Below, one piece after another: positions 43,040 to 55,401 of a stretch of 64,000 nucleotides of DNA. Location: positions 434,001-498,000 of the forward strand of contig NW_011887295.1 of NCBI RefSeq assembly GCF_000151315.2. Direction: 5' to 3'. Every line of letters starts with the position of its first letter. Position 1 is the stretch's first letter. The position numbers and the translations under genes were made by a program. Source of the DNA: Capsaspora owczarzaki ATCC 30864. Lineage: Eukaryota > Opisthokonta > Filasterea. The notes beneath the pieces were generated by a model that saw only the letters and a program-made list of their open reading frames with translations, was not told the DNA's origin and did no database searches.

Positions 43040-44482
43040 ATGGCACTTGCAGCTCGACCCGTCGTGTTGGAGCTCTTGGCTGCGTCTATCAACGTTGCGC
43101 GACGTGCAGGCGGCATCATCCGCGACGTGCTGAGCTCGGGCGAGCTGCGCACTGTGGACAAGGTGAGACGTCGGTTGCCCTCGCTCCCCACTGTGACTGC
43201 TGTGACTGCTGTGACGACTACTACTGCTGCTGCTGCTGGAAGTATGACAGACGATCGCTTTCCAACTGGAATCGGCAGAGCTTTGACAATCCGCAGACAG
43301 AGGCAGACCGACGCGCGCAGCACTGCATCATCGAGTCGCTGCGTCGGCGATGGCCTGCTCTGGCCATCATTGGCGAAGAGGTGCGTTCACATTGGAAACA
43401 GATGAGCCATGATGAGTGTCATTGCGAAGTTTTGGAAACTCGGTGATTGCTTTGCATTGACAATCGGTCGTTTTGGCATTTTCCGACCATTCTAGGGCGC
43501 AATCGGCGGTTCAGAACATGACGTCGTAGCCGAAGTACTTGATGCTGCAGACCAAGGTGTCATTGATGCCATTCTTACCGAACGTAGCGGTGGCTGCCCG
43601 AGCACATTGCAAAAGGCGACGCTAGATCAGGTTGGACGAATTTCACATTTCCAGGTTGGGTGTTTGCTGTTTCGGCTATGTGTTCGTAACTCATGAAGCC
43701 CTTGGTCTTGTGTGTGTATTGGGGGGAGGGTGAAATGTAGATTTCTGTTTGGGTGGACCCGCTCGACGGAACCAAAGAATTCACGGAAGGTGAGAATTTG
43801 ATTGTCCAAAACGCTCCATCTGCTGTTCGCTTTCCTTCTGACGCATCCTGATCTCGCGCTTTGATGAACTAGGCTTTCCGGAAAATGTCACTGTGCTGAT
43901 TGGTATCGCAATCAACGGTACTCCTGAGGCTGGCGTCATCCATCAACCCTTTTTCAAGGCGGCAAATTCGGTGACCGGCCGAACGATCTGGGCCGCTCAC
44001 GGCTTGGGTGTGCATGGAACTGAGGTCAAGTGGCGCAATGTTGCTCGCGATGGCCGAATTGTTGCCACGACTCGCTCTCACCCCAGCCCTGCCATCGAGC
44101 GGTAAGAAAGCTTCGCAATGTGCGGTTGCATCGCAGGCAGGTGTGCTTCACTCACTTCCATGTGATTCCATCTCAATGTAGTGCGCTGGCTGCCGCTCAA
44201 CCCGCTTCCATTGTCCGCATTGGTGGCGCAGGCAACAAGATTGTGCACATTCTGGACGGCGACTTTGACGCCTACCTCTTTCCTTCCCCAGGCACGTCAA
44301 AGTGGGACACATGCGCAGGTGAGGCCATCCTCCGAGCAGCAGGTGGCCACCTAACCGATCAAAGCGGCGCGTCCTACGACTATTCCGCCAAAGCCGAGTT
44401 GGCAAATGCACGGGGTGTTGTTGCCTCTCTGTCCGATCACGCCTTCTATCTGAGCTGCACAAAGCCCCCGGCACAGCTGTGA
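43040..44482 (+). CDS. BPNT1: 3'(2'),5'-bisphosphate nucleotidase
   Basis: Six exons: 43040-43162, 43279-43380, 43496-43630, 43741-43789, 43873-44101, 44182-44482; 312 residues (human 308). This Mg-dependent, Li-sensitive phosphatase of the IMPase fold turns 3'-phosphoadenosine 5'-phosphate into AMP, clearing the sulfation by-product. Visible are the metal site IIGEE ... WVDPLDGTKEFTEG, FPENVTVLIGIAINGTPEAG, VIHQPFF, TTRSHPS, RIGGAGNK and the last metal ligand region KWDTCAGEAILRAAGGHLTD. The start gives MALAARPVVLELLAASINVA, aligning with the human N-terminus. INPP1 is less likely given NVTVLIGIA and GRTIW. Confidence 0.95.
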
Positions 44483-44617
44483 AACGTTGCTCTAGTGATC
44501 AATGTCTCGAGTTTCGAGACTTGTAAAGCATTCTCAACCTCGAAAACACTCAGCTCAATCAAACAGACGAATTTGCTTGCCTACAAAAAAAAACCATGGA
44601 TCAAAACGCATACACAC

Positions 44618-47480
44618 TTAAAGCTTGGAAAGCAGCTTCATCACCACAACAGTGGCAACGGCGGAGCTGATTGCGACGGGAATGGCGATCGCCGAGTACA
44701 GTTCAATTTTCTCTCGGAGAGTAGGTTGGGTCGAATCGACAGAGCGATCAATGCCGCCCGGGGTGGCGGTGCCTTCGGGAACATGCCAGCCGACCGATCG
44801 ATCCACGGCCTCGTGCCAACGCTTGAAGCGCCTGTCACGATCTGCAAACAAACCAAAAGACCAGGTTTAACCAGTTGTCAGACTTCAAACCCAACAAAAC
44901 ACCCAGCTCGCTCGCAGTATTCATGTTGAATTCTTCATACCGGCTTGGTCGATCGTGTCGTGGAAGATGGTCTTTTCTTGCTGGATTTGGTTGGTAGCAG
45001 GATCCCAAGCTCCAATGCCAACGGCAGCAGCGATGGCTGCGCCAAGAGCGGTGGTTTCCGCCATGGCGGGGCGCACTTTGGTTTGTCAACAAAGATATGC
45101 AAGTAGTGAGCTCAGAGCTGTTGTTGCGGTCGTTGCTCCAGTGCCAGCAAGAGACGAACGAGCCACTTACCGACTGAAATACCGAGCAAGTCAGCTTGGG
45201 TCTGCATGAGGACGTCGTTTTTCGTCATGCCACCGTCGACGCGAAGGGACAAGAGTGGGCATCCGCAGTCGCGTGTCATGGCCAGCAAGATCTGCCACAT
45301 GCGTCAGGGTCATGCCATGTTAATCAGTTGAAGAACCGCAGACATGTTCCGCACTCGTATCTTACCTCTCGAGTCTGGAAGCACACAGCCTCCAAGGTTG
45401 CTCGAGCAAGGTGGGCGCGATTGGTATTGGCCGTAATGCCCACAATCACACTGCCAGACAGAGTTCAACATTGTCAAAATGAATGCACATCCATCTGACA
45501 AAAATACGCACTGCAATGAAATGCATACCCTCGGGCATCCTCGCGCCAGTGAGGGGCATAGAGTCCGCTGAAGGCAGGAACAAAGTACACGTGATCCGTG
45601 TCCGGGACTTCGGCGGCCAACGCAGCTGCCGCAAATATAAAAAACCAAAACAAAAAAAAAAAAAACAAGAAGAAAACCATCAGCAATGGCTGTGCCGAAC
45701 TGCAACCTCGATCCACCTCCACTTACACATCTGGTCAGACTTGGTGATGATCTTCATCTTATCGCGCAGCCAGTTGACGGCCGCGCCAGCAATGGAGATG
45801 GAACCTTCAAGAGCATACGCTGCAGGCTGTTCGCCGAATTTGTACGCCACCGTCGTCAGCAAACCCGACTTTGACTGAACGGGCGTTGTGCCAGTGTTGT
45901 ACAGCATGAAGCAGCCCGTTCCATATCTGGGCGAAGGATTCAGTCAGTCAGTCAGGCGCAACCTCCCAAAAAAAAAAACGAGGTGCAAGTGTTGTTGCGT
46001 TTTGAGTCAGACTTACGTGTTTTTGGCTTCTCCGGGCGAAAAACACTGTTGACCAACAAGCGCAGCTTGCTGATCTCCGAGGCACTGGTGTGATGAATTC
46101 TCAAGTCAGTCTCAGGGACACGCGCATTGGTAAAACACAAAATCCTGTCCATCAGCGCACGTGACGTACTCCTGAAAGCGAGATGCCTTGATACTGGCCC
46201 TCGGCTATCTTGCCGTAAACTTCTGCAGAGCTGCATATCTTTGGGAGGATCGATTTGGGAACGCCGAAAAAGCTGTCGCAAACCGGAAAATGAATAATCA
46301 GAACAGGTCACAAAATTGTCAAGAATAAGCAAAACCGAATTCAATCAGCAAGCTCTGCTGCTTACGCGCAGAGTTCGTCGTCCCACTGCATGGAGTGGAG
46401 ATTCATCAGCATCGTGCGGCTGGCGTTGGTGACATCCGTAACGTGCTGGCCGCCCTTGACGCCTCCAGTGAGATTCTGACACAGTCGACAGTCCAAGCAA
46501 ACATAGAGTGAGATACGGTAGTTGCTGTTGCTGCAGTTGTACTGTTTTGATGTTTGCTTACCCAGAGCAGCCAGGAATCAACCGTGCCGAACATGCAACG
46601 ACCAGCTTCGATGGCCTGCCTGATTGGGGGCTCGTTGTCAATGAGCCAGCGGAGCTTGACTGCGCTAAAGTACGATGCCAGCGGCAGACCAGCTTTGGCC
46701 TGTGATGTGGTGGGACTGTCGAGTGAGCGTGACGACTAGATCGAGGTGTTTCAGATGTTGGAATGTTCAAGCTCACGCGGAAATGATCTTTGCTCTTGCT
46801 TGGAGTGGCCTGGATGAGCCTCTCGACTGTGCTCGTTGTACGCGAGTCGAGCCACACTGTTGGATTCGACATGGCAGGTCAGTAACGGGTGTGCCTTTGA
46901 CGCGACTCGACGAGAGGATTGGAGACGTTACAGATTGCATTGTAGAGCGGCTGGCCGTTGACGCGGTCCCACACCACAGTGGACTCGCGTTGATTGGTCA
47001 CGCCAATTGCTGTTCCATGCAACAAGTACGTGCGTGAGCTTTCAATGAACGTATTCATCCTGTTCCTTAAGCTGTATGATCTCCAATGGAGAGAGCAGTG
47101 ACAGCAACAACCGACCTTGAACGCTTTTGGGCGAGAACCCGCGTTTCTCGAGTTGGGTCGCTGTCTCGGCCATGCACGTCCTGACCGTGTCCAGGATGGC
47201 CATGGGGTTGAGTTCAGACCATCTGTGGCGGAAAAGCGAAGAGGCAACAGGCAGATTGCTCAGTCACACGTCTTCTTCTATTCATTCAGCTCGCGGCCGT
47301 GTGCTCGTTGTTCTATGGCCAGGGGCAGCTCACTCACCCGCCCGGACGGGTCAAAGTGTCAAACAGCACTTGGCTCTGCGCAATGACGCGGCTGGTGGCC
47401 AGGTCAAACACAATGAACCGCGTCGACGACGTGCCCTGGTCAATCGCTCCAATAAGCAGGCTCTTCGCTGCAGCTGCCAT
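44618..47480 (-). CDS. GK: Glycerol kinase with C-terminal membrane anchor
   Basis: Fourteen exons (minus): 47480-47338, 47222-47116, 47009-46932, 46856-46777, 46699-46562, 46475-46366, 46272-46170, 46084-46017, 45926-45727, 45625-45529, 45450-45366, 45291-45171, 45075-44941, 44841-44618; 562 residues (human 559). The FGGY kinase makes glycerol 3-phosphate. Motifs: [138 protein letters not shown] and [11 protein letters not shown]. The C-terminus ends in a hydrophobic segment ([20 protein letters not shown]) like mammalian GK isoforms bound to the outer mitochondrial membrane. The exon-13 acceptor is the less usual aag. Confidence 0.95.
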
Positions 47481-48476
47481 TATTGCGTTTTTTGGCTTTG
47501 GAGGTGAGAAAATAGGACTAGTGTGAATGGTAGTGTATCCAATATTTATGGAAATATTGGTGTTTTGTTTTTGTGAATGCGCGCGTTGCTACCATGGGAC
47601 ATGGGAGCGTGTAATCGGTGGCTGGTTGATGGATTCCAAACGTGCTGGTTCAAGCGAGTGTCGCTATGAATCTCGTCTCTTTTTCTGCCGCTTTGTTGCA
47701 TGTCATAATTGTTAAATATAGTGTCGAGTCATTTTATCGACCGGGTGACTGTGGTTTAGACCCGAGCGAGCAAGAAATCGCGTGTCAAGGAACCGGCAGT
47801 TGCGTTTCTTGATATATTTCGATGCCAATGCATGTGTTCTTCTCCTTCTCGGTGGTATAATCATCGCGTGTGAGTAGATGTGAATACTGACTCGATAGAT
47901 AGTCGCGGTGAGGATTCTAACGTTCCCCTCGAGCAATTGGAGGCCAAACACTGAACGTGAAACACAGTTGCACGATTGTCTCATTCAATCGAGTTCGAGC
48001 ATCCAATACTTTGTTCACTCAAGCCGTGGATTAGCAACCTCTATATCACGAGTGCAGATGCACACTTGATCACACTGTCCATCCCTCCAAAATGACGCTG
48101 TGCATGGCTCAGCACGCTATGAAACGGCTGATGAAACTGTCATTGTGATTTAGTTTTTTTGCACAGTCTCGCTCCCACGCAATCACGCAAGACCCATTCT
48201 TGTCGGAATTTCTATCTGTTCATATCCTGATTACGGTTTCGATGGCGAGCAGATACGCACGCAGAGGCATTGTCCTTGAGTGAATCTTGCAGTTTTCGCA
48301 AACATTTCAAGTTATCGCCCGGGCTTTGCATTAAGGTCATTCCAGCGATGGATGTGATAAGAAGTTGATGTGAATGATGTGGATGCAGTGTAGTTGAATT
48401 GTCAAGGTGAAAGGGACGCAAAAGACAAAAAAAAAAAAAAAACCAACAAAAAACAAAAAAAAAAGAAGAAGCACAT
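47481..48476. other. Intergenic region between glycerol kinase and tRNA-Thr
   Basis: About 1 kb with the glycerol kinase 5' flank. Short open frames have no family resemblance and I see no repeat or RNA gene. The last 60 bp are A-rich (T-rich on the tRNA strand). Confidence 0.55.
48427..48468 (-). terminator. Pol III T-tract after tRNA-Thr
   Basis: Several runs of 9-16 T on the tRNA strand begin about 9 nt beyond the mature 3' end. Confidence 0.7.
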
Positions 48477-48548
48477 GCACCCAGCGTGAATCGAACACGC
48501 TACCTCGACATTACTAGTGTCGCGCTCTGCCAATTGAGCTATGGGAGC
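48477..48548 (-). tRNA. tRNA-Thr (anticodon AGT)
   Basis: 72 nt, cloverleaf complete on the minus strand: acceptor GCTCCCA/TGGGTGC, D stem GCTC/GAGC, anticodon stem CGACA/TGTCG with loop CTAGTAA (anticodon AGT, read as inosine-GU for ACU/ACC), variable AGGTA, T stem GCGTG/CACGC with loop TTCGATT. A and B box promoters are present. Downstream there is a long T tract (plus-strand A runs at 48430-48465) for Pol III termination. One acceptor pair, position 3-70, is a U-U mismatch. No intron. Confidence 0.95.
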
Positions 48549-48926
48549 TGGTATGCTACGAGTGAGCTGATGGGCAAAACTGGTCACAAATGCCGAATGG
48601 ATCAAAGCCCATGATAGTTTCAAAACACCAAACAAGCGAAACCAACCTTCACTCCCTCCCTCTCGATCCAACCTCCCCCTCATCATATTCTAGAATCACC
48701 CCCCAAATCCAATCCAATACAAACCACTTCAACCAATCATCACCACTCATCAGACTCAACGGGGGATAAAAGCTGATGCAATCGGATTTGCCATGAGTGT
48801 GTGTCCTTTGGGGGAAATTCCCACTGATTAGCATTGCTCTGCCATTTATCCCACGAGTCAAAGCCAGTGCTTCAAAAGCCAGTCTTCCATTTATTGATTC
48901 TCATTCATTATTTGCGCTGGTACTGA
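48549..48926. promoter_or_regulatory. Intergenic region between tRNA-Thr and ABCB gene
   Basis: 378 bp holding the 5' flank of both units; C-rich around 48655-48715. No gene seen. Confidence 0.4.
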
Positions 48927-51900
48927 ATGAGCGACGACGATTCCGAGGTAGCTGACATGAGCGTTTATTGCTATTGATGATGCTTTTTGAAACCACACTA
49001 TCGCCCACACCAAGCTCATCCATGACCACACAATAATCCCATCTGGACAAAGGCCCTGCTGGGCGAGAAGGATCGCCTGCTTCCTCAGGCCTCGGCCGGT
49101 CGCAGCGCTGCAGGTGCCGCCGACGCCCAAAAACCGCTGCCAGCTGTCAGCGCGCCCAAGGCCAAGCCGCCGCGTGTCGCCTTCAAGCGGCTCTTCAGGT
49201 TTGCCACGAAAGTTGATGTCCTGCTCATGGTCCTTGGCACGCTTGGAGCAGTCGCGTCAGGCGCCAGCAGCCCGTTCTTCTCGCTGCTGTTTGGGTACGT
49301 TTCTTTCATGGTTGTTTAGTCGCCGATCCTCGCTCACCCCTCGCTCACCTGTTGCTGCTCACTGGTGCATCTTCGATCAATCATCAACAGAGACGTCATT
49401 GACATCTTCACCCAGTTTGTCATGCAATCCCCCGCCGCCATGACGGGCGACGAGCTCAAGTCCAAGGTGCTGACCTACCTGTGGTACTTTCTCGGAATTG
49501 CTGGCGGCGTTGCGGTCGTCTGCTTTTTGCAGATGGCACTGTGGTCCCTGACTGCCGAGCGTCAAGGCCGTCGTTTGCGCATCCGCTATCTGACAGCAAT
49601 CCTGGGCCAGGATATTGCCTGGTTTGACAAGCAGCAATCCGGCAGCATTGCGTCTCGCATTTCTAGGTTTGGTATTTGGCTGGTGCACAATGGACATACT
49701 TTGGGTATTTCGACTCACATGATTTCTGTTATTGTAATGCTTGGCGCGTAGCGACGTCGAATTGATTCAGGATGGCATCGGCGACAAAGTCGGCGTGGCG
49801 GTTCAGTGCGTCACCTCATTCCTGGTGTCGTTCGGCATTGGCTTTTACAAGGGCTACAAGTTAGCGGTATGGGGGGGGGGAGTTGGATGTTCTATCTCGC
49901 ACCGGCGCTGTTGAAATTCCCCCACCATTCCTGCTCACCTCGATTGCTTTGGGTTTTGAAACAAACAGCTGGTCTTGTTGTCGGTCATGCCGTTGTTGAT
50001 TATCGCCGCTGCTGTCATTGGCAAGGTTGTCATGTCCATCACCATTCGCGGACAGCAAGCGTACGCCGAAGCTGGTGCCGTTGCGGAAGAAACATTTTCG
50101 TCCATCCGAACGGTCGCCGCTCTTGGCGGCGAGTCGCGCGAGATCGCCCGCTACCACACCAGGCTTCAAGCAGCCTTGAAGTCAGGCCTGCGACAAGGCT
50201 CCATGCGCGGCCTGAGCATTGCCGTCACCATGTTCATCATGTTCGGCTCGTACGCGCTTGGATTCTGGTACGGCTCAACCTTGATTCTCGACGGCGACAT
50301 GACTCCCGGCGAGCTGACGACTGTCTTCTTTTCGCTCATCATGGGTGCCATGGGTCTCGGTATGTGCTGTTTCGCGGGGTTGGTATGCTATTGTTGAATT
50401 ATCACGTTGTTCTCACCCCGCGACATTCTTACTCCGTTGCCATTCTGTCAAACCCTCCCCAACCCAAAATGCAACATGTTTATAGGCCGCGCCGCCCCTG
50501 CATTCAGTTCGTTTGCGGAGGCGATGGGTGCCGCATACACTGTCCACGAGATTATTGATCGTCAGTCGCTCGTCAACCCATTTTCTGACGAAGGACGTCG
50601 CCCAGCAAACATTTCGGGAGAAATTGAGTTCAAGCAGGTGAACTTTGCTTACCCTTCTCGTCCGGAGGACCCTGTGCTCCAGAATTTCAATCTGCAAATC
50701 AGGTCGTCCGAGACTGTGGCTCTGGTTGGCTCCTCTGGGTGCGGCAAATCTACCTGCATGTCCTTGCTGCAGCGCTTTTACGATGCGACACAGGGATCCG
50801 TCATTGTCGATGGCGTGGATGTTCGTGAGTGGAACACTGGCGTCCTTCGCTCCAGTTTTGGCGTCGTTTCGCAGGTACCGTACACTGTATCTTCCTGGTA
50901 GATTGACAAACCAGTACCATGCGGCTGAACAAAACAAAAAATCGAAACCATCTGCTCATTCCACTTGGTCAAATTGCTTCCCAAACAAAACAGGAACCCG
51001 TGCTGTTCAATGACACCATCTTCAACAACATTGCGCATGGCAAGCTGCTTGCCGCGACACCCCAAGACCTTACCTCTGACTCTGAACGCGACGCCGAGCA
51101 TTTGCTGACGGCTACCATGGAGGAGGTAATCGCGGTGGCCAAACAAGCCAACGCTCACGATTTCATTTCCGCGCTGCCCTCCGGGTACCACACCATTGTG
51201 GGTGATCGAGGCATTCAGCTTTCCGGTGGACAGAAGCAACGCGTCGCCATTGCACGTGCTCTGATTCGCAATCCTAAAATTCTGCTGCTCGACGAGGCCA
51301 CAAGGTACAGTATAGGTTGAAAAGCACCCACTTGGGAACTGTCGTCTTATCCACAATCCCTGTCTTGTTTTTTTTTGGTTTGCGTGCCTTTGGATGTCAA
51401 TTTCACACACACACACACGCACACACGCACACAGCGCTCTTGACGTGGAAAGCGAGCGGATTGTACAAGATGCGCTCGATCGTGCCAGCAAAGGCCGTAC
51501 GACATTGATTGTGGCACATCGTCTGTCCACCATCCGGAATGCCGATCGCATCGTGGTCATGCAAAAGGGCCAAATCGTCGAGATTGGGACGCACGATTCC
51601 CTGATTGCCATTCCTGACGGCTTTTATGCAAACCTTGTCCAAAAACAGCTCGTCAGCGCGGCTGATGCTTCCAACACGCTGACCCCGTCCACCTCCACGC
51701 CCGAAGCCTCGCAGCAGCCGTCGCGCCAAGCGACACCGAGCCCCCTTACGAGTGCCCCTGCCACCCACACGACGCTTAAAGTGTCGGACGCTGCTTCCGC
51801 TCCTTCTGACGTGGCCAAGCCAGTGTCCATCGCACGGGTCTACCGGTACACGAGACCCGAGTTGTGGTACATTATCCTGGGTTTGATTTTTAGTACGTAT

Positions 51901-54535
51901 CGACCCTCGGGTTTAGATTTTCGCTTGTTGTTGACTTCGCGACTCCATTCATTCACTCAATTTGCATTGCACTTCCCCCAACATCTAGGTGCTGTCAATG
52001 GTTGCACTATGCCAGCATTCAGCTACGTGTTTAGCTCCATTCTCGAAGTCTTCACCGAGTCAGGAGAAGAACTCAAGAAGGATGCAGTGTTTTACAGCTT
52101 GATGTTTCTTGCCATTGCTGGTGGCACATTCATCGCGCAATTCCTGCAACATACATGCTGGTGCATCGTAAGTCCGAGCATCAATCAGCTCGTTCCTTTA
52201 TGTGATTATTGCAACTGACTTGTTTTTGCTGTAAATGTTTCATTTCGCTTGTTCAGTCGGGCGAGCAGCTGACCACGCGTCTCCGCTTGCTGGCCTTCAA
52301 TAACGTGATTCGTCAAGACATTGCCTTCTTTGACCAGGAGCATCATGCAACTGGTTCTTTGACCACGATGCTCGCCACGGACGCGACTTTGGTGAAAGGT
52401 CTTTCTGGCAGCGTCGCCGCGCTTGTGATTCAGGCGTTGGTCAGCGTTGTTGCTGGTCTGGTGATTGCTTTCTGGTCTGGTTGGAAGTTGACTCTGGTAC
52501 GTGACGGTGTGAGCTTGTGGGCGATCGCTTGGTAGTTGAGTTTCTGTTTTTCGTTGTCTGACTTTATCATTCCGATAGGTGGTCCTGGCGAGCCTTCCTC
52601 TGCTGACATTTGCCAATGTATTCCACATGAAGGCCATGACTGGCTATCATGCGATGGGCAAGAAAGATTACCAGAAGGCCGGGGCGATCGCCACCGAAAG
52701 TGTACGTTTTCGGCGTGCGTGTCTCTGAGCAAAAAGGAATTGGGACCTCACTTTCTCCCGATGCACCCTGAATTGTCTCAACGCAGGTCAGTTGCATCCG
52801 GACTGTGGCGTCACTTCATGCCGAGCGCCGTTTTCTTCGTCTGTTCAAAGCTCAACTCAGAGTGCCGTTCGCTCTGGGTGTGAGGCGTTCGATGGTGGCT
52901 GGCGTGGGTTTTGGCGTCAGCCAATCCATTGTTTTTGTCGTGTAAGTCTGCAGATTTGCTTGGCACAGGCTTTCACATCAACCCGCTCCGTGACTGACGG
53001 AGGTGCCGTTTGTTTGAACCCAACCCCTTCATAGGTACGGTGTTGCCTTGTACTACTCGGCCGTGTTAGTCAGCGATCCAGACGAGCACACGTCCTACGG
53101 CGACGCTATGCGCATCATGACGGCGGTCATGTTCAGTTTGGGTTCTGCAGCTCAAACGTTCAGCTTTGTTCCTGACATTTCCAAGGTACGAACGATGCCA
53201 CGACTCAGCATCAACGATTGCGGGGTGCACCTTCCCTTTCTTGTTTGCTCACACGTCATTTTACTTTTTCAACACGCTGCGTGCGCAGGCAAAGGCGGCG
53301 GCTGCCAAGATCTTTGAATTGATTGACACAAAGTCCGAGATTGATTCGAGCAGCCCCCACGGCATCGCACTGCAGCACGTCCAGGGCGAGATTTCGTTCG
53401 ACCAGGTCGACTTTGTCTATCCATCACGTCCTGACGCCAAGATCCTGAGTAACTTGTCCTTTGTTGGCGCCCCTCAGCAGGTATGGTTTGGTTTGGTTTT
53501 CTGTTTGCTCTCGGGGGTATTCGAGTTGGATTGTGCTAACTCAATCAAACTGGGTGCACACTAGACTGTGGCGATTGTCGGTTCAAGTGGCGGCGGCAAG
53601 GTAACGCTTGGACTATCACCACATTTGTGTCTCTCACCATGGATCTGAAATCACGGCACTCATTTTCTTTGATTGGTTGTGACAACTCACGCGGATGTGA
53701 TTTCTTTTGTCGTTGGTTTTCATTTTGTATGTTTTTTTTGGCTTGCGAACAGAGCACGGTGATCTCTTTGCTCGAGCGATTCTACAATCCCGCCTCAGGC
53801 ACGATTGCCCTCGACGGACAGCCCATCGACACGCTCCACTTGCGATCTTATCGGTCCACTCTCGCTTTGGTGTCCCAAGAACCGACGTTGTTTAACTGCT
53901 CAATTCAAGACAACCTTCTGTACGGCCTGGATGCAGACCCGCTGCCGTCGATGGATGCCATTATGGTCGCGACAAAGCAAGCCAACATTCACGATTTCAT
54001 CATGGGCCTGCCTGAGCAGTACAACACAAATGTTGGCGAAAAGGGTACCCAGCTTTCTGGTATGCTATCGTGGGAGCGTTTGACAATGCATGCATTGTTG
54101 TTGCACCTCGAAGGTCGACACTGACTGGTTGCCGGTGAATAGGTGGTCAGAAGCAACGCATTGCGATCGCCCGCGCACTCCTCCGAAACCCGCGCGTTTT
54201 GCTGCTCGACGAGGCGACAAGGTAACAGCCTAACTCGACAAATGAAAGGTTGGTGCACTTGGCAAGTTTTTCCATTCTGACAGTCTTTAAACCCCCACAG
54301 TGCCTTGGATGCCGAGAGCGAAAAGCTCGTGCAAGTGGCCCTCGAACTGGCTTCCAACGGGCGAACAACTGTGGTGATTGCGCATCGTCTCTCGACCATC
54401 CGCAACGCCAACGTGATTCTGGCGGTCAAAGGGGGTCGCGTCGCCGAGCAAGGCAGTCACGATCAGCTCATGGCCATTCCCGACGGTGTCTATCGCAGCC
54501 TGGTCCTCAAGCAGATGGAGCAGATTACTCACTAG
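48927..54535 (+). CDS. ABCB full transporter (P-glycoprotein/MDR-like)
   Basis: Eighteen exons: 48927-48947, 49089-49294, 49391-49666, 49752-49866, 49969-50359, 50486-50874, 50994-51304, 51435-51892, 51989-52167, 52257-52496, 52579-52701, 52787-52941, 53035-53185, 53289-53480, 53565-53600, 53753-54059, 54143-54221, 54301-54535; 1287 residues (human ABCB1 1280). Layout TMD-NBD-TMD-NBD. NBD1: Walker [10 protein letters not shown], signature LSGGQKQR, Walker [20 protein letters not shown]2: [33 protein letters not shown]. Both sites look catalytically intact. TMD coupling runs such as [20 protein letters not shown] and [19 protein letters not shown] are typical of ABCB exporters of hydrophobic compounds at the plasma membrane. 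The 21-nt first exon (MSDDDSE|gtagct) is inferred. One 36-nt exon encodes only the NBD2 Walker A loop. Confidence 0.95.
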
Positions 54536-55009
54536 TTCTTGCAGCACGCTATGCTTTGCTCTTGTGCAACAATAACTGCGAGGGAATGCAAGTTTGCTTG
54601 TTTTTGTTGATGTTGATGTTAAATAAAGAGCATTTTCAGCTCCACGTGATCTTTCGCACACACATCCATGCTGATTCATATCCGCCGCCAACGTCGTGGA
54701 GCTGATTCTTGTTCTTGGTCCCATTCACTATTAAACCAAACAAAATATTCCACAGCGAGAGGCCTCACCGAACAAGTTGTGACAATCTCGCAGACACGAT
54801 CAAGCGTTCCGCACGGTCGGTAACCAATTCACTGGAAGCACAGCACAGCCATTACATTCAGTACCGACTCGTACCTGTTGTGGACGGTTGTGCCTTCATC
54901 AGACGGCACACAGTTGGAAATGAAGCCTCAACATTTCTATTCGCCACACACCATTCTCTGCTTCACGTGAAATTTTCCCAGCGGCGCCAGTCACCCGCGA
55001 TTGTGGATT
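54536..55009. other. Intergenic region between ABCB and tRNA-Trp
   Basis: 474 bp with the ABCB 3' end and poly(A) signal. The rest shows no open frame or RNA gene I recognise. Confidence 0.5.
54622..54627 (+). promoter_or_regulatory. Poly(A) signal of ABCB gene
   Basis: AATAAA, 87 nt after the ABCB stop codon. Confidence 0.5.
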
Positions 55010-55081
55010 GGGGGAATAGCTCCAATGGTAGAGCAGCAGACTCCAGATCTGACGGCTGGGCGTTCGAATCGCTCTTCTCCC
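55010..55081 (+). tRNA. tRNA-Trp (anticodon CCA)
   Basis: 72 nt: acceptor GGGGGAA/TTCTCCC (one G-U pair), D stem GCTC/GAGC, anticodon stem GCAGA/TCTGA with loop CTCCAGA (anticodon CCA), variable CGGCT, T stem GGGCG/CGCTC with loop TTCGAAT. No intron. The top pair of the anticodon stem (27-43) is G-A. T runs follow directly (55085 on). Confidence 0.95.
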
Positions 55082-55083
55082 AT

Positions 55084-55112
55084 ATTTTTTTTGCTCGCTT
55101 TTTTTTTTTTTG
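55084..55112 (+). terminator. Pol III T-tract after tRNA-Trp
   Basis: Runs of 8 and 12 T begin a few bases beyond the tRNA 3' end. Confidence 0.75.
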
Positions 55113-55401
55113 GTTGAGAATCAGCTGGCGACCTGTCCCCGCCTGGCGATGTTGTGTACAAGTAAACATTTATTTATGACCAGAGCAATGGGAGAGAGTT
55201 GGAGTGGCGGGAAGGGGTACAACACGACGCAAAAAGTGATGCCCGCCAAACCCACACGATTTCCATCCGCACCAACCCCCCGCCCCGTGTCCCCACCAAC
55301 GAGCATCTGAAACAACCTTGATTTTGATTTTACTTTCACTAGCTCAATCCCAATTTTTTTTTTTTTCTACCTTTGAGTTTTCGCTTTCCTTTGTCTGGGT
55401 C
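55113..55401. promoter_or_regulatory. Region upstream of ZIP9 gene
   Basis: About 290 bp containing the ZIP9 promoter and 5' UTR, C-rich near 55270-55300 and T-rich near 55354-55367. No gene seen. Confidence 0.4.

Noticed and set aside
47530-48420. Search for a further gene or RNA in the glycerol kinase-tRNA gap
   Set aside because: Only short frames without similarity; no cloverleaf or other structure found by eye.
44618-54535. Glycerol kinase and ABCB as a functional cluster
   Set aside because: They are separated by 1.4 kb and a tRNA gene, and nothing in their functions links them.
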